The position numbers and the translations under genes are program-made. Below are positions 25,965 to 33,698 of a DNA stretch of 64,000 bases, piece after piece; position 1 is the stretch's first letter, and every line of letters starts with the position of its first letter. Origin of the DNA: Candidatus Neomicrothrix sp. UBA2974 (GTDB taxonomy: Bacteria > Actinomycetota > Acidimicrobiia > Acidimicrobiales > MedAcidi-G1); assembly GCA_002348705.1 (NCBI GenBank), contig DEAU01000028.1, positions 134,586 to 198,585 on the forward strand, read 5' to 3'. The notes below the pieces were generated by a model. That model was not told where the DNA came from. It saw nothing but the letters and a program-made list of their open reading frames with translations, and did not search any database.

Positions 25965-26332
25965 TCGTCGTGACCGGTGGCGACCGAGACAGCAGCTATG
26001 GGGGGCTATTTACTGGACGCGTGGAGCTAGAAATGCTCCATGCCTCACCCGGCGACCAAGAACCTGACACTGCCTTGGTCCATTTTCACTCGGGTGCGGT
26101 GACGAACTGGCACCATCACCCCGGTGGACAACTCCTCTTCGTTGTTTCCGGTAAGGCAAGGGTTGGAACGTCAACCGATGGGGCGGTAGCAATTGAACCC
26201 GGCCATCTTGTTGTTGCCCCACCGGATGAGGCCCACTGGCATGGGGCGGCAGATCTATCTGATTGCACTTTGCTAGCCGTTACCTGGGGTACGACCTGCT
26301 GGCATGACGAAGCCCCGCACCTAGTCGATTAG
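25961..26332 (+). CDS. cupin domain protein
   Basis: A 123-residue single-domain cupin. Motif 1 (HFHSGAVTNWHHHPGGQLLFVVSG) offers several histidines for a metal, and motif 2 (GHLVVAPPDEAHWHGA) adds another. Small cupins in catabolic operons can be isomerases, decarboxylases, dioxygenases or accessory proteins, and the sequence alone does not decide. It is translationally coupled to the FAH gene and four bases from the hydroxylase gene. Confidence 0.85.
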   Translation: MIVVTGGDRDSSYGGLFTGRVELEMLHASPGDQEPDTALVHFHSGAVTNWHHHPGGQLLFVVSGKARVGTSTDGAVAIEPGHLVVAPPDEAHWHGAADLSDCTLLAVTWGTTCWHDEAPHLVD

Positions 26333-26336
26333 GGAC

Positions 26337-27746
26337 GTGCCGCAGGTTGCAATAGTCGGTTGCGGGCCGGTCGGTGCCCTGCTTGCGAATCTTCTCGGGT
26401 TGGCTGGAGTGGAGACATCGGTTCACGAAGCCTCTTTGGATCCGTATCCGCTTCCCCGGGCGTGCAAACTCGACGCCGAGATCATGAGGATCTTCCAAGG
26501 GGCGGGTCTTTCGAAAGAAGTCACGCAACTGGTCGAGCGTTGCCGAGGCATGGACTTCGTTGACTCCGACGGGAAGAGGCTTTTCACCTATGAGGACTTT
26601 GAGAGGTCACCAATTCTGGGGTGGCACGAGGATTACGTTTTTCAGCAGCCACTATTGGATCGCGTTCTTCGCGAAGGGCTGGAGAGGTTTCCCCACGTCG
26701 ATCTGATTCTCGGCTCAGAAGTAACCGATCTTGACTCGGTCGACGCGGATTTCGTAGTTGCCTGTGATGGAGCCTCGAGTGTCACTCGACGCAATCTGGG
26801 TATCGGTCTGACGGACTGGGGCTTCGACCAGTACTGGCTCGTGGTGGATCTCATGATCGACGGTGACCCAGGCCTTCCTGCAGTGATCCAGCAGGTTTGT
26901 GATGCCGAGCGGCCAGCTACCTACGTACCCTCGGCCCATGGTCATCACCGGTGGGAGTTCCGGCTCTCGGACGATGAGAATCACGAGGAGTTCGAAGACC
27001 ACCGAAGAGTCCGAGAACTACTCCGACCTTGGATACCTGATGGTCTTGGCGAGATTGTTAGAGCAGCTGCCTACCGGTTCCATGCGGTGGTCGCTGAAAC
27101 ATGGCGGAGCGGTCGTTTCTTCCTGGCGGGCGATGCGGCCCACCAGATGCCACCATTCATCGGTCAAGGGATGTGCTCTGGGATTCGCGACGCAGCCAAC
27201 CTTGCGTGGAAAATAAAGTCAGTCCTTCGATACGGAGCGTCAGAAGTGCTCCTCGATAGCTACGAGACGGAGCGACGGGGCCATGTCGAAAGCTGTATCG
27301 CCATGTCGATCGAGGCCGGTCGTCTCGTGTCTCGACAGGTGCTGGAACTCCCTACCCCAGATATCGATGAGCAGGATCGCTGGTCGCGCCTCCCACCACT
27401 CATGGAAGGTCTCTTCTCTGCAGGAACCGATAACAGGATCGGACACCAAGCGCGTCAACCCAGGGTTGTTGCCGATGGAACTCCCATCCTGCTCGATGAC
27501 ATCGGTGGATCGGATTGGTATCTACTTTCCCGAGTTGCCTTTCCGTCCAGCAACTGGTGCAAGACGGTCCTCGTTGATGATCTAGTCGATCTCGACGGCG
27601 GGCTTGACCTTCTCCTCGACGGCCGGGCAGCAGTGCTTGTCCGCCCGGACCGCTATGTCTTCGGCTCGGCAAACGAGGAGTTTCTCGGTGAGTTAGTCGA
27701 TGCTGCAGAGCGTCTGGTCTTTGGCAGAGGGCGTCTCACTAGTTAG
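26337..27746 (+). CDS. FAD-dependent aromatic hydroxylase, MhpA-like
   Basis: A 469-residue group A flavoprotein monooxygenase. The FAD Rossmann motif GCGPVGALLANLL is at the N-terminus, the DG motif is VVACDGASS, and the GD motif FLAGDAAHQMPPFIGQGMC continues into GIRDAANLAWK, exactly the style of MhpA (3-(3-hydroxyphenyl)propionate 2-hydroxylase). It would hydroxylate a phenol ortho to its hydroxyl to make the catechol for the dioxygenase in the same operon. It starts with GTG four bases after the cupin stop. Its 3' end overlaps the convergent P450 gene by four bases. Confidence 0.9.
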   Translation: MPQVAIVGCGPVGALLANLLGLAGVETSVHEASLDPYPLPRACKLDAEIMRIFQGAGLSKEVTQLVERCRGMDFVDSDGKRLFTYEDFERSPILGWHEDYVFQQPLLDRVLREGLERFPHVDLILGSEVTDLDSVDADFVVACDGASSVTRRNLGIGLTDWGFDQYWLVVDLMIDGDPGLPAVIQQVCDAERPATYVPSAHGHHRWEFRLSDDENHEEFEDHRRVRELLRPWIPDGLGEIVRAAAYRFHAVVAETWRSGRFFLAGDAAHQMPPFIGQGMCSGIRDAANLAWKIKSVLRYGASEVLLDSYETERRGHVESCIAMSIEAGRLVSRQVLELPTPDIDEQDRWSRLPPLMEGLFSAGTDNRIGHQARQPRVVADGTPILLDDIGGSDWYLLSRVAFPSSNWCKTVLVDDLVDLDGGLDLLLDGRAAVLVRPDRYVFGSANEEFLGELVDAAERLVFGRGRLTS

Positions 27747-28999
27747 CGAGACGCCTCCAATTCGAGAGGCAGGCGCTTCAAGCCGTTGATGAAGTTTGAA
27801 CGAATCCGCTCTGGCTCGCCGTTCAGATGCACACGTTTGATCTTCTTGGCGACTTCGTCCAAGAAGACTCTTACTTCCAACCGAGCCAACCAGGCGCCAA
27901 GGCAGAAGTGCGGGCCACCGCCCCCAAATGTCACATGGGGGTTGGGATTTCTGCTCAGGTCGAGCGTGAATGGGTCGGTGAAGGCGTTTTCGTCGTAGTT
28001 CGCGGAGATGTACCAGGTGACCACCTTGTCACCAGCAGAAATGGGCACTCCCGCCAAATTCGTATCGGAGACAGCCGTCCGCCGGAAATGGATCTGAGGG
28101 CAAGCCCACCGAAGAATCTCTTCGGATGCCGTTTCAAGCAGCCCAGGGTCTTCCTGCAGTCGGTGAAGTTGGTCGGGGAACTCAGCTAGGGCGAGGGCGC
28201 CGTGACTGAGGCTGTGGCGGGTGGTCTCGTTACCTGCGATAACCAACAAGAGAAAGAAGGTCTGGAGTTCTAAGGGCGTCAGGTCCTCAGAGGCGGCGAG
28301 AATCGATATGACGTCACCTTCGGGTCTGGCCTTCTTCTCAGAGGCGAGTCGTTTTGCGTATGCGAAGACCTTCAAGGAGTTGGGACTCCGAAACGGCAGC
28401 AGTCGATAGGGATCCGTGTCGTCCTTGTCGTATAGGACGTCCGAGAAGTCGGGATCAGCGTGGTACACGACGGAGTCGGCCCAATGAAACAATTCCTCGG
28501 CGTCCCGGTCGGGCACGCCGAGGAGCTTGCTAATCATCTGGATAGGGAGACGTCGAGCAACTGCGTCGACGAAGTCGACCTTACGCTCGTCAATGGCTCT
28601 TTCGATTGATTCTGCGACTAGAGCTCGGGCCGTGCTCTCCCATTGCGCAATAGCTCGCCGAGTGAAGCTTCGCGAGACCAGCTTTCTAATCCTCGTGTGC
28701 TCGGGCGGATCGGTTTCCAACATGGTCCGGCGGGCTTCGCGCGCTTCAGGATCTCGTTCCAACTCTTCTAATTCGGTGCCCCCAACCTGCGAGGAGAACG
28801 TTCGGTGGTCTCGGTGAATTGCCACGAGGTCATCCAGACGCGTGACAGCCCAAAAACCAGAGTTCCCATCCGGCTCGTCAAACCAAGCGACAGGGGCATG
28901 AGTACGCAGAGCACTGAACTCGCTGTGAGGGATTCGCTCCGCCCAGATGTCATTGGCCAGAATCTGGATGTCGGGCTTTGTCCCTCTGCTCAAGGACAT
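27743..28999 (-). CDS. cytochrome P450 (no. 3)
   Basis: A 418-residue P450. The haem loop FGGGGPHFCLG gives the axial cysteine at about residue 366, IAGNETTR is a normal I-helix and EEILRW carries the ExxR. Long stretches parallel P450 no. 1 (DEPDG, RRTMLETDPPEHTR, LPFRSP), so they are probably paralogues acting on related substrates. Its ATG lies ten bases inside the upstream amidotransferase-like gene, forming a two-gene leftward operon. No electron-transfer partner is adjacent. I saw no copy of the MarR palindrome before this operon. Confidence 0.93.
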   Translation of the reverse strand: MSLSRGTKPDIQILANDIWAERIPHSEFSALRTHAPVAWFDEPDGNSGFWAVTRLDDLVAIHRDHRTFSSQVGGTELEELERDPEAREARRTMLETDPPEHTRIRKLVSRSFTRRAIAQWESTARALVAESIERAIDERKVDFVDAVARRLPIQMISKLLGVPDRDAEELFHWADSVVYHADPDFSDVLYDKDDTDPYRLLPFRSPNSLKVFAYAKRLASEKKARPEGDVISILAASEDLTPLELQTFFLLLVIAGNETTRHSLSHGALALAEFPDQLHRLQEDPGLLETASEEILRWACPQIHFRRTAVSDTNLAGVPISAGDKVVTWYISANYDENAFTDPFTLDLSRNPNPHVTFGGGGPHFCLGAWLARLEVRVFLDEVAKKIKRVHLNGEPERIRSNFINGLKRLPLELEASR

Positions 29000-29694
29000 T
29001 GATCGTCAGGTAAGTCAAGAAACCAGTCGACTAGGCGATAGGCCTGTTGACGAGCTTCGGCTTCGCGATCAACTGATTCAGAAATTATCGAATCCGGGCT
29101 GATATCGAATTTGGCCAGCTCGTCTCCACCAATCATCGTCCAGCTGGCGATGATTTCTGGCGTGATTTCGGGGTGAAACTGAGTGCCGACACTGTTACCA
29201 AGCCGAAAGACCTGAGAAGAGGCTTCAGAGCGGGCCATCTCGATGGAGCCTTCTGGAACTGTGAATTGGTCGTAGTGCCATTCAAACCAAGGTCCCGGCG
29301 AGACGACTTCCGGGTGCTCTGACTCGATTTCACACCACCCGATTTCTGGTTTCTCAAGCTTGGTGACTTCGCCACCTAGGGCAGCGGCCAGTACCTGACC
29401 ACCGAAGCACAGGCCCAGAACGGGCTTTCCAGATTTGTGCGCGGTCTGGACCAAGTCGATCTCGCGATCGATCCAAGATTCGATAGGTCCCTTGTCGCAG
29501 ACAGACCGTTCGGATCCGAGCACCACTACGAGGTCATAGACGTTCGGATCAGGGAACTCCTTGGTGCATATCGGGTCTGATCGGTCTTCCAGGACGCGAA
29601 AGGTGTCCAGTTCAAAGCCGTGGTGGATAAGCCTTTCGCCAACAACTGCAACCGGTCCGGTCTCGTCATGTTCGATGATCAGTGCCAGACCCAT
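28990..29694 (-). CDS. class I glutamine amidotransferase-fold hydrolase
   Basis: A 234-residue stand-alone GATase1 domain. The catalytic triad is intact: C96 in LGLCFGGQ, and H174 and E176 in TQFHPE. Such proteins hydrolyse gamma-glutamyl amide bonds, either to feed ammonia to a synthase or to cleave gamma-glutamyl amines (PuuD, AtdA2-like). No synthase partner is fused or adjacent. With a GS-like ligase in the same island and a P450 in the same operon, the catabolic role (releasing a glutamylated amine or its oxidised product) is attractive. The start is ATG at 29694 after an AAGG sequence. Confidence 0.87.
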   Translation of the reverse strand: MGLALIIEHDETGPVAVVGERLIHHGFELDTFRVLEDRSDPICTKEFPDPNVYDLVVVLGSERSVCDKGPIESWIDREIDLVQTAHKSGKPVLGLCFGGQVLAAALGGEVTKLEKPEIGWCEIESEHPEVVSPGPWFEWHYDQFTVPEGSIEMARSEASSQVFRLGNSVGTQFHPEITPEIIASWTMIGGDELAKFDISPDSIISESVDREAEARQQAYRLVDWFLDLPDDQCP

Positions 29695-29785
29695 AGGACT
29701 GAACCTTATGGCTTTGCGCCTCGGTCATCGCCAGCCTGAGGTATAACTTTTAGGTATAGACGAGGCCTTAGATCGCTTTCCTCCT

Positions 29786-29802
29786 CCGCCTTCGGCGGTT
29801 TT
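29786..29802 (+). terminator. small hairpin with T-run ahead of the PLD-like gene
   Basis: Stem CCGCC / GGCGG with a TTC loop followed by TTTT, the form of a short intrinsic terminator on the + strand. It ends only four bases before the GTG at 29807. It could insulate or attenuate the gene, or indicate that the true start lies further in. AGGTATA direct repeats lie at 29739 and 29752. Confidence 0.4.
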
Positions 29803-29806
29803 CCCT

Positions 29807-31129
29807 GTGCGAGCAGGAAACTTGGTCGAACCGCTGATCGACGGTGCGGTGGCCTTCGACCAGATTGCTGGCGCGGTTGAAAAAGCAAGCACATCGGTAT
29901 GGGTCTGTGTCGCTTTTCTCGAGACGGAGGCACATTTTCCGGGTGGGCGCGGCACCTTCCTCGAACTAATGGACTCGGCTTCAGAAGATGGACTCGACGT
30001 GCGTGTTTTGGTTTGGCACCCGGAGGGGCATGGGGTAGGCGCCAACGACGTGTTCCCCGGGGACGAGAGCTCAGCCCGACTGCTGGCAGATCGGTCTGCC
30101 AGTTGGCAGGTGCGGTGGGATGCGGTGGGTCAGAACTGCCAGCACCAGAAAGTCTGGATGATCGACGCCGGAATGCCGGAGGCCGTGGCATTTGTGGGGG
30201 GCATCAACATCACGCGGGGGTCAATGGCCGGTCCAGGCCACGAACAACCTGATCCGTCGCTGGGGTATCTACCTGGGGAGCGTTATTCGAATATCCACGA
30301 CGTGCACTGTCGGCTCCGTGGGCCGTGCCTCGCAGACGTTCACGACAACTTCGTTCTTCGCTGGAATGGTGCTTCCGAGCAGAATCGTCCACTTGGTTCG
30401 TGGCCTGACGGAGGGACGAACGATCTCAGCCGGAGGCCGGTTGATGAGGTCCCGGCCGATTCAGGGCTCGCGACCGCTCAGGTCCAACGGAGCGTCCTGC
30501 CGGGTCTGTACGACGCCCTTCCCAACGGAGAGAACGCGGTTAGGGAGCAGTACCTTTCGGCTTTTTCAGGTGCGCGGGAGTACATCTACATTGAGGACCA
30601 GATTCTGCTTAGTCGAGCGGTTTTGGTGGCTTTGCGGGAAGCGTTGGAACGAGGTGTGATGGTGATGGCGTCGGTGCCCGGTGATCCGATGCCCGAACTG
30701 GCCGCTGCGCGAAAGCACCCGGGGATCGCCGCTGGCTACGAGGTGTTGGCGTCGTTGGCTGATTACGACGATTTCTGCTTGTCGGCGCCTTCGGTGCGTC
30801 GACAATGGGGCATTGAGGAGGTGTACGTCCACGCCAAGACAGCGGTAGTGGATGATGCATGGGCGACTGTCGGGTCGACAAATTTGATCTTCAGTTCATT
30901 CCAGGGTGACACTGAGATGAACATCTCGTTCTGGAACGTTGCCGCAGCCAGGGGGCTACGGGTAAAGCAGGTAGATGAGCAGGGGGGGTTCGACTCCTCG
31001 GGAATGGATGGTCGCAGCGCAGTAGCTCGGTTGGCCGAGGTGGCTCGTGCGAACTCCTTGGCTCGGGCAAACGGGATGGCCTGGCATGGATTCGCCTGTG
31101 CCATAGATCCGTCCGGGTGGGCGACCTGA
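29807..31129 (+). CDS. phospholipase D-fold (HKD) protein
   Basis: A 440-residue protein with two HKD motifs: H113/K115/D120 (QHQKVWMID, then GGINI) and H342/K344/D349 (YVHAKTAVVDD, then GSTN). Two HKD motifs make one active site that attacks a phosphodiester, as in phospholipase D and cardiolipin synthase. No membrane segment is obvious, so a cytoplasmic or peripheral phospholipase/phosphodiesterase is likely. The GTG start has no strong ribosome site and follows a hairpin directly. It is not part of the neighbouring catabolic operons. Confidence 0.85.
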   Translation: MRAGNLVEPLIDGAVAFDQIAGAVEKASTSVWVCVAFLETEAHFPGGRGTFLELMDSASEDGLDVRVLVWHPEGHGVGANDVFPGDESSARLLADRSASWQVRWDAVGQNCQHQKVWMIDAGMPEAVAFVGGINITRGSMAGPGHEQPDPSLGYLPGERYSNIHDVHCRLRGPCLADVHDNFVLRWNGASEQNRPLGSWPDGGTNDLSRRPVDEVPADSGLATAQVQRSVLPGLYDALPNGENAVREQYLSAFSGAREYIYIEDQILLSRAVLVALREALERGVMVMASVPGDPMPELAAARKHPGIAAGYEVLASLADYDDFCLSAPSVRRQWGIEEVYVHAKTAVVDDAWATVGSTNLIFSSFQGDTEMNISFWNVAAARGLRVKQVDEQGGFDSSGMDGRSAVARLAEVARANSLARANGMAWHGFACAIDPSGWAT

Positions 31130-31198
31130 CGTCGGTAGTCCAGTCTTTGCGACCCGACCCTCCGCCCCCCTGTCACAGTTGGGGCGTACGTTCAGCGT

Positions 31199-32416
31199 AT
31201 GGAAATAGCCCTCGTCTTCGTGGCAGTCTTCTCCTTCTTGGTGGCGATCGTCGCCGTGGTTTGGGCGGTGCGTCGACCGGTTCCTTCCGTTGAGCCGATG
31301 GAGACCGGATCCGTCATTGATCCGGCGGTTCTGGCTCAGATGATCGGTTCAGAGGTCAAGGCCCAGATGACCGAAACTGCGTCGACTGCCTTGGCTCAGA
31401 ACAACGAGCAGTTCCTCGCTCTGGCCACTGAGCGAATGGGTGCCGTCCAGGAGCAGACGAAGGGGCTGTTGGAGCCGTTTACCGAGCAGATGAAGAAGCT
31501 GGGCGACACTGTGGGCAAGCTTCAGACCTCCCACGAGGAGAACAAGGGAACGGTTAGCTCCATGACCGAACAGTTGGGGCGTCGGGTAGCCGCACTACAG
31601 GCAGAGACGACGACCTTGTCTGAAGCGCTGCGGTCGCGTTCGGCCCGTGGCGTCTGGGGCGAGAACCAACTCCGGAACGTCATCGAGTTGTCGGGCATGG
31701 AGCCGTATTGTGATTTCACCGAGCAGACAACGTCGGAGAATCGGGATGGGACCGGAGTGCGGCCCGACGTGAAGGTTCGTCTCCCAAACGGGGCGCACCT
31801 GTTCGTCGACGCTAAAGCTCCTCTTGATGCGTATCTTCGTGCCCAAGAAGCTACCGAGCAGTCGATAATCGATGCCGAGCTTCGGGCTCATGCCAAGGCT
31901 CTCAAAGACCACGTAAAGGACTTGGCCCGCAAGAAGTACTGGGAAGCTGACGATCAGCCGTCGCCGGAGTTCGTAGTGCTCTTCGTTCCGGGTGAGTCGT
32001 TCCTTGCCGATGGCTTACGGGTCGACCCCGCTCTCCTTCAGGAGGCTATGAACCAGCGCGTTCTTTTGGCCTCGCCGGTGAATCTGCTGGCTTTGCTCTG
32101 GGCGGTGGCTGGCGGTTGGCAGCAGGCCCGGGTCAATCAGCACGCCCGTGACGTCGCCGAGCTCGGAGCGGAGCTCTACGACCGGGTGGGCACAGTGCTG
32201 GGCAAGGTTGAAGGGGCCGGTCGAGGTTTGAACACTGCCGTCAAAGCGTTTAACGGTCTTGTTGCTTCGTTCGAGGGACGTCTTCTGCCGACTATGCGGA
32301 AGTTTCCCGATTTAGGTGTCGGCACTGATGAACTTGGCGCTCCCGCAGCAGTGGATGAGGTTCCGCGCACGGTTGCAGCGCAGGAACTTTCAGCCGGTGA
32401 CCCATCATCGGGCTAG
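31199..32416 (+). CDS. rmuC: DNA recombination protein RmuC
   Basis: A 405-residue RmuC homologue. An N-terminal membrane anchor (about residues 2-25) is followed by a long helical, probably coiled-coil stretch. The conserved nuclease-like core follows: RSARGVWGENQLRNVIE, RPDVKVRLPNGAHLFVDAK and FVVLFVPGESFLADGL. RmuC limits inversions at short inverted repeats, probably by acting on DNA ends or structures. The ATG at 31199 lies 69 bases after the PLD-like gene. Length fits the family. Confidence 0.95.
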   Translation: MEIALVFVAVFSFLVAIVAVVWAVRRPVPSVEPMETGSVIDPAVLAQMIGSEVKAQMTETASTALAQNNEQFLALATERMGAVQEQTKGLLEPFTEQMKKLGDTVGKLQTSHEENKGTVSSMTEQLGRRVAALQAETTTLSEALRSRSARGVWGENQLRNVIELSGMEPYCDFTEQTTSENRDGTGVRPDVKVRLPNGAHLFVDAKAPLDAYLRAQEATEQSIIDAELRAHAKALKDHVKDLARKKYWEADDQPSPEFVVLFVPGESFLADGLRVDPALLQEAMNQRVLLASPVNLLALLWAVAGGWQQARVNQHARDVAELGAELYDRVGTVLGKVEGAGRGLNTAVKAFNGLVASFEGRLLPTMRKFPDLGVGTDELGAPAAVDEVPRTVAAQELSAGDPSSG

Positions 32417-32491
32417 CTCGATTTCCGCGAACCTTCGAACGCCCTGCCGGTTTCCGCTAGTGAGACAGCAGCAGGGGGTTTACTGGAAGTC

Positions 32492-33328
32492 TCAGCGTCT
32501 TGTGGAGCGTCGATTGGCCTCGGCGCACAGCGCATCCACCATGGCGACCATGCGGGCTCGTTTCGGCTCCACGATTCCGGCCATACCGAGGTTTGTCATT
32601 GCTGATGAGCACACCGGCCCGACCGACACCGGTACCACCCGCACGCCGTCCAAGGCTGCCAGCAGTTCGTCGCGACGTCCCCGGTAATCCGCAATCTCCA
32701 CCAAGTGCACTGCAGCCTGACGGGTTGTGAAGGTGACGGCGTCCACGCTGCCGCTACAGATTGCGTCGATGAGAATCTCTGCTGGTCCAACTTCCAGTGG
32801 CCACGCCCAGCGGTAGACTGGTACTATCACAACCTCTTTGCACAACGGGGCCAGTGGCTTGACCAGTGTCTCCTCGTCGGTGCCATCGATCTGCAGGGCC
32901 ACTCGGCCCCGGCCGCCAGTCGATGCCAAGTACTTCACCACTTGAGCGAGCTGCTCGTCCGGCGCAGACCACTCCACTTCAAAACCGGCTTTTCGGGCTG
33001 CGCTGGTTGCCTTCGGTCCACGGGTCAGAATCTCCGCACCGGCCAATGAGGACCGGAGTTCACTGCCGACTCCCACTGCATCCATGGCTTCCAGCCACAT
33101 TGTCAGGCCCATCCCGGTTTGGATGATCGTGGTATTCGGAGGATGGTCGATTAGCGCCTGGGATGCCTCTAAAAGGCGGGGATCATGGCTCAGGTCAAGG
33201 GTGCGCATTGTGCAGCCCGTTACGACTTCGGCACCGCGCCGCCGCAACACTTCAACTTGCTGGGTGGCTCGGCGGTCGGCAGTCACCCCCACCCGCCAAC
33301 CATTCAACGGCGTAGTTGAGGTACTCAT
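32492..33328 (-). CDS. hemD: uroporphyrinogen-III synthase-like protein
   Basis: About 278 residues with the two-lobed HemD pattern: an opening GWRVGVTADR, a central hinge (TRGPKATSAARKAGF) and a C-terminal lobe with VDAVTFTTRQAAVHL and VSVGPVCSSAMTNLG. HemD cyclises hydroxymethylbilane with ring-D inversion for haem and B12. No hemC or other haem gene is adjacent. The sequence is divergent enough that it could be a HemD-like paralogue. I chose ATG at 33328 because the longer frame starts at TTG (33373) and GGGGGTG lies upstream of the ATG. Confidence 0.8.
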   Translation of the reverse strand: MSTSTTPLNGWRVGVTADRRATQQVEVLRRRGAEVVTGCTMRTLDLSHDPRLLEASQALIDHPPNTTIIQTGMGLTMWLEAMDAVGVGSELRSSLAGAEILTRGPKATSAARKAGFEVEWSAPDEQLAQVVKYLASTGGRGRVALQIDGTDEETLVKPLAPLCKEVVIVPVYRWAWPLEVGPAEILIDAICSGSVDAVTFTTRQAAVHLVEIADYRGRRDELLAALDGVRVVPVSVGPVCSSAMTNLGMAGIVEPKRARMVAMVDALCAEANRRSTRR

Positions 33329-33353
33329 CGGGACAGCACCCCCGTCACTGGCA

Positions 33354-33698
33354 TTACCATCGAAGTTGCCCAAGAATACCGAGGGCGGCGTCCAGGGTCG
33401 ATTGGTCTAACCACCCCAGGATCTCCTCGGCCGAGCGCCCGGCGTTGAAACCGACCAGGATCGGACGGTCGGTCCACAGCATGGCGTTGTACCACTCGAC
33501 GAACCGGCCGGGTGGTTCCGAGGCATAGGAGAAGACGTCTACGTCGGTCGGCCAGAACGGTTCTGTGAATCTCAGAGCCACCTTGTCCATTGAGCCCATG
33601 CCCAACGAGTCGATGGCAGACAATTTCGGTTGCGGCAGGGTCGGTTCAAATTTAATTGATCCGGCTTTCAACACACCAAGGGGAATGGTGACGATCAC
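33354..33698 (-). pseudogene. flavin amine oxidase, downstream half after frameshift
   Basis: This frame encodes the middle and substrate domain of a flavin amine oxidase: VIVTIPLGVLKAG, IDSLGMGSMDKVALRF, FWPTDV and ILVGFNAGRSAEEI, ending at GQLRW. In normal family members this is followed by about 75 more residues ending in the FAGEAT segment; here the frame stops. The missing segment is at the N-terminus of the upstream half (33695-34714). The match to family order is immediate across the frame break, so both halves are one gene whose frame was lost in the interval 33698-33747. Confidence 0.75.
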
